Part shown: piece by piece, positions 1 to 8,045 of the stretch | How positions within the stretch are numbered: the first letter of the stretch is position 1 | How the letters are laid out: every line of letters starts with the position of its first letter | Source of the DNA: Sphingomonas_R sp036387535 | GTDB taxonomy: Bacteria; Pseudomonadota; Alphaproteobacteria; Sphingomonadales; Sphingomonadaceae | Assembly: GCF_036387535.1 (NCBI RefSeq) | Contig: NZ_DASVTO010000115.1 | Coordinates: forward strand, 1 to 64,000 | Direction: 5' to 3' | DNA length: 64,000 nucleotides | Made by a program: the position numbers and the translations under genes | Notes under the pieces: generated by a model | What the model saw: the letters and a program-made list of their open reading frames with translations, nothing else | Databases searched by the model: none | What the model was told of the DNA's origin: nothing

Positions 1-345
1 TCCGGTGGTGGTCGCCAGATCGATCTTGCCCAGGCGCAGGCGCAGGGCCGGGTTCCACCGGCATTGCAGCTGTTGTTCACCATGGCCCCCGGCAAGGTCC
101 GCACGCTGGCCGCACCCGACGGCAGCGGCTGGTTCGTGGTCCAGCTCGATACCGTGAAGAAGGGCGACATCACGCAGCAGCCGCAGCTCGTCGCCGCTAC
201 CCGCGACGAATTCGGTCGTGCGCTGGGCAACGAATATGCCGACGCGTTCATCGCCGGCATCATGAAGGATGTCGATGTGAAGCAGGATGCCGCCGCGATT
301 GCCCGGTTCAAGGGATCGCTGTTGCAGGGTAGCGCCGCCCAGTGA
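1..345 (+). CDS. PpiD-like peptidylprolyl isomerase/chaperone, C-terminal part
   Basis: The reading frame is open from the first base and ends at the TGA at 343-345, so only about 114 C-terminal residues are seen. The segment (GKVRTLAAPDGSGWFVVQL, then a long helical end with ADAFIAGIMKDV) resembles the end of alphaproteobacterial PpiD/SurA-like periplasmic folding factors, which are inner-membrane anchored and help outer-membrane proteins fold. No catalytic parvulin core lies in the window, so the family call rests on the tail and on the common ppiD-trpE neighbourhood in sphingomonads. The stop overlaps the GTG start of trpE by four bases (GTGA), which suggests translational coupling. Confidence 0.6.
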   Translation, partial: SGGGRQIDLAQAQAQGRVPPALQLLFTMAPGKVRTLAAPDGSGWFVVQLDTVKKGDITQQPQLVAATRDEFGRALGNEYADAFIAGIMKDVDVKQDAAAIARFKGSLLQGSAAQ

Positions 346-1865
346 CGGGCGCAGCGGAGGAGCGCCCCGACGACAAGGCCCATGCCGAATTGGCGGCGGG
401 GCGACCGGCGCTGCTGTCCCGGCGGCGAGTGGCCGATCTCGATACTCCGGTCGCCGCTGCGCTGAAGCTGATGGAGCCCGGCCGCGGCGATTTCCTGCTC
501 GAATCGGTCGAAGGCGGGGCGCAACGCGGACGGTACAGCCTGCTTGGGCTCGCCCCCGATCTGGTGTTCCGCGCCCGCGGCGACCTGGCGGAGATCAACC
601 GCGCCTGGGCCGTCGACCGTGACGCATTCCTGCCCCTGGACGCCGGTCCGCTGGCGGCGATGCGCGCGCTGGTGGCAGAATGTCGGATGAACGTGCCCCC
701 GGGCATGCCGCCGGCGCTCGCCTGCCTCGTCGGCTATTTCGCCTATGAGACGATCCGGCTGGTCGAGCGGTTACCCCGCCCCGCCGACAGCGCGCTCGAC
801 GTGCCCGACATGCTGTTCGTCCGCCCGACATTGGTGCTGGTGTTCGATCGGCTGGCCGACGAACTGCATGTCGTCGCCCCACTCTGGCCCGATCCCGCGC
901 GGGACCCGGCCGCGATGATCGCCGATGCGGATGCGCGGATCGAAACCGTGCTGGCGCGCCTCACCGCAGCTCCGCCGCGCCGCGCCGTCATCGATCCCGG
1001 CATGGTGGATTGCAACGCGACGCCGATCCTGCCGCCCGGCCGCTATGCGGACATGGTGGCCAGGGCGCAGGGCTATATCGCGGCCGGCGACATCTTTCAG
1101 GTGGTGCTGGCGCAGCGTTTCACCATGGATTTTCCGCTGCCGCCGCTCGACCTGTACCGCGCGCTCCGCCGAATTAACCCGTCGCCCTTCCTCTATTATC
1201 TCGATCTGCCGGGCTTCGCCCTGATCGGGTCCTCGCCCGAAATCCTGGTGCGGGCGCGCGACGGGGAAGTGACGATCCGCCCGATCGCCGGCACCCGCCC
1301 GCGCGGCCGGACAGCGGCGGAGGATGCGATCAACCGTGCCGAGCTGCTCGCCGATCCGAAGGAACGCGCCGAACATCTGATGCTGCTCGATCTCGGCCGC
1401 AATGATGTCGGACGCGTCGCGGCGGCGGGCACCGTCACGGTCACGGACAGCTACGGCGTCGAATATTACAGCCATGTCATGCACATCGTCTCCAATGTCG
1501 TCGGGCGGATCGCGCCGGGCACGGATTCGCTCGATGCACTGTTCGCCGGCTTCCCCGCCGGCACGGTTTCCGGCGCACCCAAGGTTCGCGCGTGCCAGAT
1601 CATCGCCGAACTCGAACCCGAAACCCGGGGCCCCTATGCCGGTGGCGTCGGCTATTTCTCTCCCGATGGGGGAATGGACAGCTGCATCGTTCTGCGTACG
1701 GCGGTGCTGAAGGACGGGGTGATGCACGTCCAGGCAGGCGCGGGCATCGTGGCAGACAGCGATCCCGCCGCCGAACAGCGGGAATGCCAGGCGAAGTCCG
1801 GCGCGCTGTTCGCCGCTGCGCGCGAAGCCCTGCGGATCGCGGGCGAAGGGGATTTCGGCCAGTAA
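342..1865 (+). CDS. trpE: Anthranilate synthase component I
   Basis: TrpE makes anthranilate from chorismate and ammonia, the first committed step of tryptophan synthesis, with the TrpG amidotransferase as partner. The 507-residue length is normal. The N-terminal domain carries an LLES...GRYS region (about residues 50-65), the usual tryptophan feedback site. The catalytic domain shows PIAGTRPRG, ERAEHLMLLDLGRNDVGRV, GTVSGAPKV (from about 407) and QAGAGIVADSDP. The GTG start overlaps the preceding stop by four bases. trpG, trpD and trpC do not follow: an aldo/keto reductase comes next, so the rest of the pathway must be elsewhere. Chorismate-using relatives such as PabB are less likely given the LLES motif. 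Confidence 0.95.
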   Translation: MTGAAEERPDDKAHAELAAGRPALLSRRRVADLDTPVAAALKLMEPGRGDFLLESVEGGAQRGRYSLLGLAPDLVFRARGDLAEINRAWAVDRDAFLPLDAGPLAAMRALVAECRMNVPPGMPPALACLVGYFAYETIRLVERLPRPADSALDVPDMLFVRPTLVLVFDRLADELHVVAPLWPDPARDPAAMIADADARIETVLARLTAAPPRRAVIDPGMVDCNATPILPPGRYADMVARAQGYIAAGDIFQVVLAQRFTMDFPLPPLDLYRALRRINPSPFLYYLDLPGFALIGSSPEILVRARDGEVTIRPIAGTRPRGRTAAEDAINRAELLADPKERAEHLMLLDLGRNDVGRVAAAGTVTVTDSYGVEYYSHVMHIVSNVVGRIAPGTDSLDALFAGFPAGTVSGAPKVRACQIIAELEPETRGPYAGGVGYFSPDGGMDSCIVLRTAVLKDGVMHVQAGAGIVADSDPAAEQRECQAKSGALFAAAREALRIAGEGDFGQ

Positions 1866-1931
1866 TCGCCACGCCACCTTCGCGCGGTTGATGCGTTCTG
1901 CCCCCGAACTTCATTCAGGAACGCCCCCGAC

Positions 1932-2984
1932 ATGCGCATGAACACCCTTGGCCGCACCGGCCTGTTCGTATCCGAACTCTGCCTCGGCACCATGACCTTC
2001 GGCGGCAGTGGCGAAGACATGTGGGCCAAGATCGGCCAGCTGCAGCAATCCGACGCCGACGGGCTGGTCCGCACCGCGATCGACGCCGGCATCAACTTCA
2101 TCGACACGGCGGACGTCTATGCAGGCGGCCTGTCCGAACAGATTACGGGCCAGGCGCTCCGCAACCTCGGCATCGCGCGCGACCAGGTGGTGGTCGCGAC
2201 CAAGGCGTTCGGGCCGATGGGCGACGGCCCTAACCAGCGCGGCGCCTCGCGCGTTCACCTGATCGATGCGTGCAAGGCCAGCCTGAAACGGCTCCAGCTC
2301 GACCATATCGATCTGTACCAGATCCACGGCTTCGACGAAGCGACCCCGATGGAGGAGCAGCTTCACGCGCTCGATATCCTCGTCCAGCATGGTCATGTCC
2401 GTTATGTCGGTGTGTCGAACTGGGCGGCGTGGCAGATCGCGAAGGCGCTCGGCATTTCCGCACGCGACCGGATCGCGCGGATCGCCACGTTGCAGGCCTA
2501 TTACACCATTGCCGGTCGTGACCTGGAACGGGAGCTGGTTCCGATGATGCGGTCGGAAGGTGTCGGGCTGATGGTCTGGAGCCCGCTTGCGGGCGGATTG
2601 CTGTCGGGCAAATATGACCGCGCCAACGAAAGCGCCGGCGACGGCCGGCGTGCCAGTTTCGACTTTCCCCCAGTCCAGCGCGACCGGACCTATGACGTGA
2701 TCGACGCGATGCGGATCATCGCGGACGACAAGGCGGTGTCGGTCGCGCAGATCGCGCTGGCATGGCTGCTGCACCAACCGGTCGTAACCAGCGTCATCGT
2801 CGGTGCGAAGCGCCCGGACCAGTTGACCGACAACATCGCCGCCACCCAAGTCGTGCTCGCGCCGGAAGACCTGGCCACGCTCGACCGCGTCAGCGCCCTG
2901 CCACCCGAATATCCCGGCTGGATGTTCGAACGTCAGGGGGAATATCGCCGCGATCAGCTGAACCAGCCGCCCCGCGGCGCCTGA
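1932..2984 (+). CDS. Aldo/keto reductase
   Basis: A 350-residue NADPH-dependent carbonyl reductase of the AKR superfamily. The catalytic tetrad can be read in order: Asp58 and Tyr63 in FIDTADVYAGG, Lys in VVVATKAFG (about 92) and His in YQIHGFD. The C-terminal part SVIVGAKRPDQLTDN is the cofactor-binding end typical of the YajO/Tas-like group. It begins 66 bases after trpE on the same strand. Its substrate cannot be told from sequence, and nothing nearby points to one. A potassium-channel beta-subunit-like relative is possible but less likely, as no channel gene is close. Confidence 0.9.
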   Translation: MRMNTLGRTGLFVSELCLGTMTFGGSGEDMWAKIGQLQQSDADGLVRTAIDAGINFIDTADVYAGGLSEQITGQALRNLGIARDQVVVATKAFGPMGDGPNQRGASRVHLIDACKASLKRLQLDHIDLYQIHGFDEATPMEEQLHALDILVQHGHVRYVGVSNWAAWQIAKALGISARDRIARIATLQAYYTIAGRDLERELVPMMRSEGVGLMVWSPLAGGLLSGKYDRANESAGDGRRASFDFPPVQRDRTYDVIDAMRIIADDKAVSVAQIALAWLLHQPVVTSVIVGAKRPDQLTDNIAATQVVLAPEDLATLDRVSALPPEYPGWMFERQGEYRRDQLNQPPRGA

Positions 2985-3029
2985 TCCCGCGCCGTTGCGC
3001 CCGCGACGTGGCGGGCGCAAGATCGCGTC

Positions 3030-3947
3030 ATGTCCCTACTCGCCCTCCGGTTGTTGGCCGCGCTGCTCCCGTTCCAGCCGGTCACGATCGACCCGCCCGC
3101 CGCCCCCACGGCGGACGAAATCCTCGCCACCGGGTTCGATCGCGCCGATCGCATGACGGTGGACGTGCGGCTGAACGGCATGGGTCCGTTCCCGTTCGTG
3201 ATCGATACCGGCGCGGACCGCAGCGTGCTGTCCACCACGGTCGCAGCACAACTTCGTCTGCCGCCCGCCCGCCCGGTGACCCTGCACGGCATCGCCGGTC
3301 CGGAACAGGTGCCGACCGTCCGGGTCGCCCGGTTACAGGTGGGCACCGGCGTCCGCGAAGGCATCGTGGCGCCGGTCCTGTCACGATTGGGGCTGGGCGC
3401 CGACGGCCTGCTCGGGGTCGATGCGCTTGCGGATCAGCGCATCCTGCTGGACTTCATCAACCAGCGGATGACGGTGTCGCCCAGCACGTCCCGCCGGCCG
3501 CGCGATCTGCCGGGGACCATCGTGGTCACCGCCCGCCGCCGGTTCGGGCAGTTGATCCTGACCGACGCCAGGCTGAACGGCCGCAAGATCTACGCCGTGA
3601 TCGACACCGGCGCCGAAAACTCGATCGGCAACCTTGCGCTCCGCCGGCTGGTCAGCCGTCAGGGCGCGCTCGGCCAGCCGGGCCTGCTGGTCAGCGTGAC
3701 GGGGCAGACCGTCACCGCAGACATGGCGGTGTTGCCCCGCGTCACCATTGCGGGTCTCCAGATCCAGAACATGCCGATCGGCTTTGCCGACATCCACAGC
3801 TTTGCGCGGTTCGGTCTGCGCGACGATCCCGCCATGTTGATCGGCATGGACGTGCTGCGCGGGTTCGACCGGGTCACGATCGACTTCGGACACCACCTGA
3901 TCCGGTTCGGCATTCCCCGATCGGCCGATCGTAACAGCCCGTCATGA
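3030..3947 (+). CDS. Retropepsin-like aspartic protease, two-lobed, exported
   Basis: A 305-residue protein with a hydrophobic N-terminus (residues 2-18) that looks like a Sec signal peptide. It has two Asp-Thr-Gly-Ala motifs, FVIDTGADRS with Asp59 and YAVIDTGAENS with Asp192, each at the start of a beta-rich lobe, plus a Leu/Ile-Gly-Met-Asp stretch (LIGMDVLRGF) near the end. Both catalytic aspartates lie on one chain, unlike viral retropepsins, which dimerise. The family is common in alphaproteobacteria and usually periplasmic; its targets are mostly unknown. It follows the reductase by 45 bases and may be co-transcribed with it. Confidence 0.85.
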   Translation: MSLLALRLLAALLPFQPVTIDPPAAPTADEILATGFDRADRMTVDVRLNGMGPFPFVIDTGADRSVLSTTVAAQLRLPPARPVTLHGIAGPEQVPTVRVARLQVGTGVREGIVAPVLSRLGLGADGLLGVDALADQRILLDFINQRMTVSPSTSRRPRDLPGTIVVTARRRFGQLILTDARLNGRKIYAVIDTGAENSIGNLALRRLVSRQGALGQPGLLVSVTGQTVTADMAVLPRVTIAGLQIQNMPIGFADIHSFARFGLRDDPAMLIGMDVLRGFDRVTIDFGHHLIRFGIPRSADRNSPS

Positions 3948-3960
3948 CGAAACCGCTTGT

Positions 3961-3973
3961 GTTATACTATATC
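3961..3973 (+). promoter_or_regulatory. Zur-like operator before the MerC-domain gene
   Basis: The 13-base sequence GTTATACTATATC matches the core GTTATAnTATAAC of proteobacterial Zur boxes at all but one position. It overlaps TATACT (3963-3968), a good -10 element, so a bound repressor would block the promoter. It sits 20 bases before the chosen start at 3993. The matrix comparison is from memory, and flanking positions do not extend the dyad, so this is a candidate only. Confidence 0.5.
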
Positions 3974-3992
3974 GTATCGCTATAGGGACAGC

Positions 3993-4418
3993 ATGTCCGA
4001 TGCGTGTCGCACCCATTGTCACGGCGATCATGCCGTCCCGCTGACCGCGACGCGCGGGACGCTGGACATGGTAGCGGCCTTGTTGTCCAGCCTGTGCCTG
4101 ATCCATTGCATCGCCATTCCGGTGGCGATCGCGCTGTTGCCGGCCTTCGCGCTCATCATACCCGATCTGCCGTGGCTGCACGCCGCGCTGTTGCTGATCG
4201 CGATCCCGGCCAGCGGGCTCGCATTGCTGCGCGGCTGGCGCGTGCATCATGATCCGCTGCCTGCCAAGATCGGTGTCGTCGGTCTGATCGTGATGGCCTG
4301 CGCGTTGCTCGCCGTCCCGCATAGCTTGGGCGAAGTCGCATTGACGGTCGGCGGCGGCATGCTGGTGGCGGCGGGGCATCTGTTCAACCTGCGCGCGGGT
4401 CGCCTGCGCAGCGCCTGA
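3993..4418 (+). CDS. MerC-domain membrane protein, possible zinc-related transporter
   Basis: A 141-residue integral membrane protein of the MerC family with four hydrophobic segments and the LCLIHCIAIPV motif (paired Cys/His in helix 1). The N-terminus CRTHCHGDH is rich in Cys and His and could bind metal. I chose the ATG at 3993 because AGGGA (3984-3988) precedes it at the right distance; an in-frame ATG at 3957 would lie upstream of the -10 and the Zur-like box. MerC proteins of mercury operons import Hg(II), but no mer genes are present, and the box upstream suggests zinc limitation as the signal. The gene is convergent with the next one. Confidence 0.75.
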   Translation: MSDACRTHCHGDHAVPLTATRGTLDMVAALLSSLCLIHCIAIPVAIALLPAFALIIPDLPWLHAALLLIAIPASGLALLRGWRVHHDPLPAKIGVVGLIVMACALLAVPHSLGEVALTVGGGMLVAAGHLFNLRAGRLRSA

Positions 4419-4429
4419 CCGCGGACTGG

Positions 4430-4690
4430 CTAATCGTCGCGGCTACGGCGGGCTTCCCGCTCCAGTTCCTTGTTACGCTTGCGCAACTCGCGTCCTTCAC
4501 GCGCTTCCTTCTTCCGCATCTTGCGGCCGTAATTGCGATCGGACTCGTCCTGGCTGGTCGTCAGCCAGTCTGCCGTCTGGCCCGCCACCTGGAACGGTGC
4601 CTTGACGATCGAGGCCGCGGTGCTGACGCAACCGCCCAGCGGAACGGCCGCTAGCAGGATCGCGATGCGAGTCGTAACTGCCTTGACCAT
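4430..4690 (-). CDS. Small putative lipoprotein with charged tail
   Basis: An 86-residue protein with no family I recognise. It has a short positive N-terminus, a hydrophobic stretch and a lipobox-like LGGC, followed by a region ending in a strongly charged, Lys/Arg/Glu-rich helix (about residues 55-86) that may form a coiled coil. The ATG at 4690 is preceded by GGAGGA seven bases away, which makes it better than the in-frame ATG at 4735. The short body and charged tail suggest a periplasm-facing lipoprotein, but no function can be assigned. Confidence 0.65.
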   Translation of the reverse strand: MVKAVTTRIAILLAAVPLGGCVSTAASIVKAPFQVAGQTADWLTTSQDESDRNYGRKMRKKEAREGRELRKRNKELEREARRSRDD

Positions 4691-4801
4691 CCTGTCCTCC
4701 GCTCCGGTGCGGGCGACCCTAGCGGTGGCCTGCACTTCGCGCCAGACGGGCGTCGGTGCACCCGATGGAAAAGCGGGAACATTTTTGGTATATGTTTCCC
4801 T

Positions 4802-5500
4802 GTGATCGATGAAAAAGACAGCGGACGGCTTAGCCGACGCGCCTTCACCACCGGCCTTGCCTGTCTCGGCGCGGCCATTCCGGCCATGGCGGCGACCCCC
4901 CGCATCGGAACCGCCGCCGCCCCGTTACCCGAAGAGGATCCGATCGATCCCTCGCGGTTGGGTGGCAGTGTGATCGCTCCGGTGGGCGAAGGTGTTCCCC
5001 CTGCCCTGATGGCGCGCGCGCTGGCGGCGGTGCAGACCCACAACCGCGCGATCTGGTCGCGCGATGTCATTGCGATCGCGGATTTCACTCGTCCATCGGC
5101 CCATCCGCGCTTCCACCTGGTGGACGTACTGAACGGCAAGACCACGACCCTGCTCGTTTCGCACGGCAAGGGATCTGACCCGGCGCACAGCGGGATGCTG
5201 CAGCGCTTTTCCGGCGCGGTCGGGTCGGAAGCGACGTCGCGCGGGGCGTATCTGACCAGCGATCCGTATGTGGGGCAGCATGGTCGGTCGCGCCGGCTGA
5301 TCGGGCTGGATCCCGACAATCGCACGGCGCTGGAACGCGGTATCGTGATTCACTCCGCCTGGTATGTCGCGCCCGATGTCGTCGCCAAACAGGGCATGTG
5401 CGGACGCAGCCAGGGCTGTTTCGCGGTGTCGCCCACCGATTTGGATCAGGTGCTGGCCCGTCTCGGCCCCGGCCGCCTGCTCTACGCCGACCGGGTCTGA
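4802..5500 (+). CDS. Exported L,D-transpeptidase-like protein
   Basis: A 232-residue protein of the group annotated as murein L,D-transpeptidase catalytic-domain family. The start is SRRAFTTGLACLG, a twin-arginine-like signal ending near AMAA. The catalytic pair is visible as His184 in IVIHSAWY and Cys206 in the GRSQGCFAVS motif, matching the HxnSxGC signature of YkuD-type enzymes that form 3-3 peptidoglycan cross-links or attach proteins to peptidoglycan. The GTG start at 4802 has no clear ribosome site, so the exact start is uncertain. It is convergent with a beta-lactamase-like gene four bases away. Confidence 0.8.
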   Translation: MIDEKDSGRLSRRAFTTGLACLGAAIPAMAATPRIGTAAAPLPEEDPIDPSRLGGSVIAPVGEGVPPALMARALAAVQTHNRAIWSRDVIAIADFTRPSAHPRFHLVDVLNGKTTTLLVSHGKGSDPAHSGMLQRFSGAVGSEATSRGAYLTSDPYVGQHGRSRRLIGLDPDNRTALERGIVIHSAWYVAPDVVAKQGMCGRSQGCFAVSPTDLDQVLARLGPGRLLYADRV

Positions 5501-5504
5501 GGCA

Positions 5505-6722
5505 TCAGTAGCCGCGCGGCGTGGCCGGCGGTCCGTTCAGGTCCTGCGTCACCACCGCGCGCGCCACGTCCGCCATCAATCGCTGCCGCACGGGGATCGG
5601 CTGCCGCGTCGTCTTGATCATGACCGCCAGCGCATAGGTCCGCCCATCGGGCGAGGTCATCAGCCCGATATCATTGTAGCCGGTCGCCTGCGAACCCAGT
5701 TCCTGCCCCGTGCCGGTCTTGTGTGCAAACGCCCAGCCCGGCCCCGATCCGGCGCGCATCCGCTGCGGCCCGGTCCTGCTCGACGCCATCAGCGTCAACA
5801 ATCGCTGCGTCGATGCCGGCGACAGCAGATCGCCCTTCCGTAGACGCGCCAGCGCCAGCGTCACCTGTTCCGGCTGCGCCCCGTCGACCGGATCGGCCAG
5901 ATAGCGGTCCAGCGCTGCACGCCGCACCGTGATCGGCAAGGCGGCCCGCGCCTCCAGGAACCCATTGCCCTCGGCATAGGATTGTTGCCACGTGAGCCCG
6001 GCAGTCTGCGCCTGTAACAGCCGCTCGCCCGGGCCGAAGCGGATACCCCGAATATCCGACCGTGCGAGGAATGCCCGCACCGCCGATGGTCCGCCAACGG
6101 TACGCAGCAGGGAGTCGTTCGCCAGATTGTCGCTGGTCGTCATCGCCGCCAGCAACAGTTCGGACACGCTGGCGCTGAACCCGTCCGGTCCCACTCGTGC
6201 GCGCAGCGGTTGATGGAACACCACCAGATCCTTGCGCTCGATCCGCACCATCTGGTCCAGCGTGATACGGCCATGATCGATCGCATCGAACACCGTCATC
6301 GCGACCCACAGTTTCGACACGCTCTGCTGCGGGAAATAACCGAGCCCGTTGAACGAGATGTACCAGCCGGCCTGGACATCGCGAACCGTGATGCCCACGA
6401 TTCCATCGAACCCCCGACCCAGCCGCTCGATCGTCGCCGCCAGCGTCGCGGGCGGCTGCGGGATCGTGCCCGGCAACGGCACCGGTGGGATCGCAACCGT
6501 CACCGGTGCGCGCACCGGCCCCAGCGGCTCGACCGCGCGCTGGGTGCCGGGCGCGACGCAGCCGGACAGGCCGCCGGTCAGCGCAAGGAGAAGGGCGGAA
6601 CGGCGGAAGCAGGAAATGGCGATGTCCCCCAGGTGGATATCGCCTTCGCTATGCGGTCCGGGGCGGAAGCGGAAGCCGCGGCGCGCCCGTCCGATCCGGC
6701 TTTGCGACATGATCCCGGCCAT
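5505..6722 (-). CDS. Class A beta-lactamase-like serine hydrolase, lipoprotein
   Basis: A 405-residue frame with all class A landmarks: SVSK (Ser134, Lys137), SDN (197-199), Glu233 exactly 36 residues after the SDN serine as in Glu166 numbering, and KTG (335-337). The position equivalent to Asn170 is Gln (ERLLQ), and the Glu-to-KTG distance is about 34 residues longer than usual. A hydrophobic segment ends in LSGC (Cys55), so a membrane-anchored lipoprotein is likely, followed by a Pro/Val-rich linker. The start is uncertain: ATGs at 6722 and 6710 both lack a good ribosome site. It could hydrolyse beta-lactams or be a related housekeeping hydrolase. Confidence 0.8.
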   Translation of the reverse strand: MAGIMSQSRIGRARRGFRFRPGPHSEGDIHLGDIAISCFRRSALLLALTGGLSGCVAPGTQRAVEPLGPVRAPVTVAIPPVPLPGTIPQPPATLAATIERLGRGFDGIVGITVRDVQAGWYISFNGLGYFPQQSVSKLWVAMTVFDAIDHGRITLDQMVRIERKDLVVFHQPLRARVGPDGFSASVSELLLAAMTTSDNLANDSLLRTVGGPSAVRAFLARSDIRGIRFGPGERLLQAQTAGLTWQQSYAEGNGFLEARAALPITVRRAALDRYLADPVDGAQPEQVTLALARLRKGDLLSPASTQRLLTLMASSRTGPQRMRAGSGPGWAFAHKTGTGQELGSQATGYNDIGLMTSPDGRTYALAVMIKTTRQPIPVRQRLMADVARAVVTQDLNGPPATPRGY

Positions 6723-6749
6723 CTGCGACGGACGGATTCATGACCATGG

Positions 6750-8042
6750 TCAGTCGACGAACAGCAGCGCCGGCGTCTCGATCAGGCGTCGCACCGCCTG
6801 GATGAAGGACGCGGCATCCCAGCCGTCGACCACGCGATGATCGAAGCTGGACGACAGGTTCATCAGCTTGCGGATGACGATCTGGCCATCGACCACCGCC
6901 GGCCGTTCGACAATGCGGTTGACGCCTACGATCGCGACTTCGGGCCGGTTGATGACCGGGGTCGACACGATGCCGCCAATCGGCCCCAGCGACGTCAGCG
7001 TGATCGTCGATCCGGTCAGCTCCTCGCGGGTCGCCTTTCCGCGCCGGGCGGCGTCGGCCAGTCGCACGATCTCGGTCGCCAGCCCCCAGACGTCGCGCGC
7101 CTGCGCATCGCGGATCACCGGTACCGTCAGGCCGTTGTCGGTCTGCGTCGCGAAACCCAGATGCACCGACGCATGCCGCGCGACGACGCCGGCGGCATCG
7201 TCATATCGCGCATTGATCATCGGGAAATCGGGCAACGCCCTGGTCATCGCGCGGATCAGGAACGGCAGCAGGGTCAGCTTGGTACGCTGCCCGCGATCCG
7301 CGTTCATTGCGGCGCGCAACCGCTCGATTTCGGTCACGTCGATTTCCTCGACATAGGCGAAATGCGGGATGTTGCGCTTCGATTCCGCCATGTTCTCGGC
7401 GATGCGGCGGCGCATGCCCATGACGCGCACTTCCTCCACGGTACCGGGCTCTGCCGCTGCGGGCGCGGCCGCCGCGCTGGCTGCTGGCGCGGGTCCGCTG
7501 GTCGCATAGCGCAGATGCGCATCCAGATCGGCATGCCGTACCCGGTCATCCTGCGCGGATTTCACATCCTTCAGGTCGATGCCAAGATCCTTGGCACGCG
7601 CACGCACCGCCGGCGATGCCAGCACGCGCGGGCCGCCCGTTTCCCGGTGCGCGGCTTCCGGCCCCTTGCGCACGCTGGGATCCGACGTCTCCGTTCCCGA
7701 CGCCTTCTCTGGTTCCTGGCGGAGGCCGGGGTCCTGTTCGACCCCAGGACCCGGACCTGGGCTTTCGCCAGCTGCCGGGGACGGAGATTCCATCTCCTCG
7801 TCCTCGGTCTCGAACACGGCCAACACCGATCCGATCGCGATCTGATCGCCGACCGCGCCCGCGATCTCGATCACCCGACCGGCGACCGGTGCGGACATTT
7901 CGACGGTGGCCTTGTCGGTCATCATGTCGGCCAGCGGGCCGTCTTCCTCGACCATCTCGCCGACCTGGACATGCCAGGCGACGATTTCCGCCTCGGCGAT
8001 ACCTTCGCCGATATCCGGCAGCTTGAACGTATGACGGGCCAT
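6750..8042 (-). CDS. bkdB: Branched-chain 2-oxoacid dehydrogenase E2 (dihydrolipoyl acyltransferase)
   Basis: This is the acyltransferase core of a 2-oxoacid dehydrogenase complex. An N-terminal lipoyl domain carries Lys44 in MTDKATVEM; a Pro/Glu/Ser-rich linker follows; an E1/E3-binding domain starts at ASPAVRARAKDLGI (about 142); the catalytic domain ends with DHRVVDGWDAASF, where His402 is catalytic. The 430-residue length is normal. It lies three bases after the E1beta gene in the same direction. The E1 partner type points to branched-chain oxoacids (valine, leucine, isoleucine breakdown) rather than pyruvate. No E3 (lpd) gene is next to it; the gene downstream is the beta-lactamase-like one. 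Confidence 0.92.
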   Translation of the reverse strand: MARHTFKLPDIGEGIAEAEIVAWHVQVGEMVEEDGPLADMMTDKATVEMSAPVAGRVIEIAGAVGDQIAIGSVLAVFETEDEEMESPSPAAGESPGPGPGVEQDPGLRQEPEKASGTETSDPSVRKGPEAAHRETGGPRVLASPAVRARAKDLGIDLKDVKSAQDDRVRHADLDAHLRYATSGPAPAASAAAAPAAAEPGTVEEVRVMGMRRRIAENMAESKRNIPHFAYVEEIDVTEIERLRAAMNADRGQRTKLTLLPFLIRAMTRALPDFPMINARYDDAAGVVARHASVHLGFATQTDNGLTVPVIRDAQARDVWGLATEIVRLADAARRGKATREELTGSTITLTSLGPIGGIVSTPVINRPEVAIVGVNRIVERPAVVDGQIVIRKLMNLSSSFDHRVVDGWDAASFIQAVRRLIETPALLFVD

Positions 8043-8045
8043 CGA

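Noticed and set aside
3993..4418. Mercury resistance operon
   Set aside because: Only the MerC-type domain is present. No merR, merT, merP or merA lies near, and the promoter carries a Zur-like box instead.
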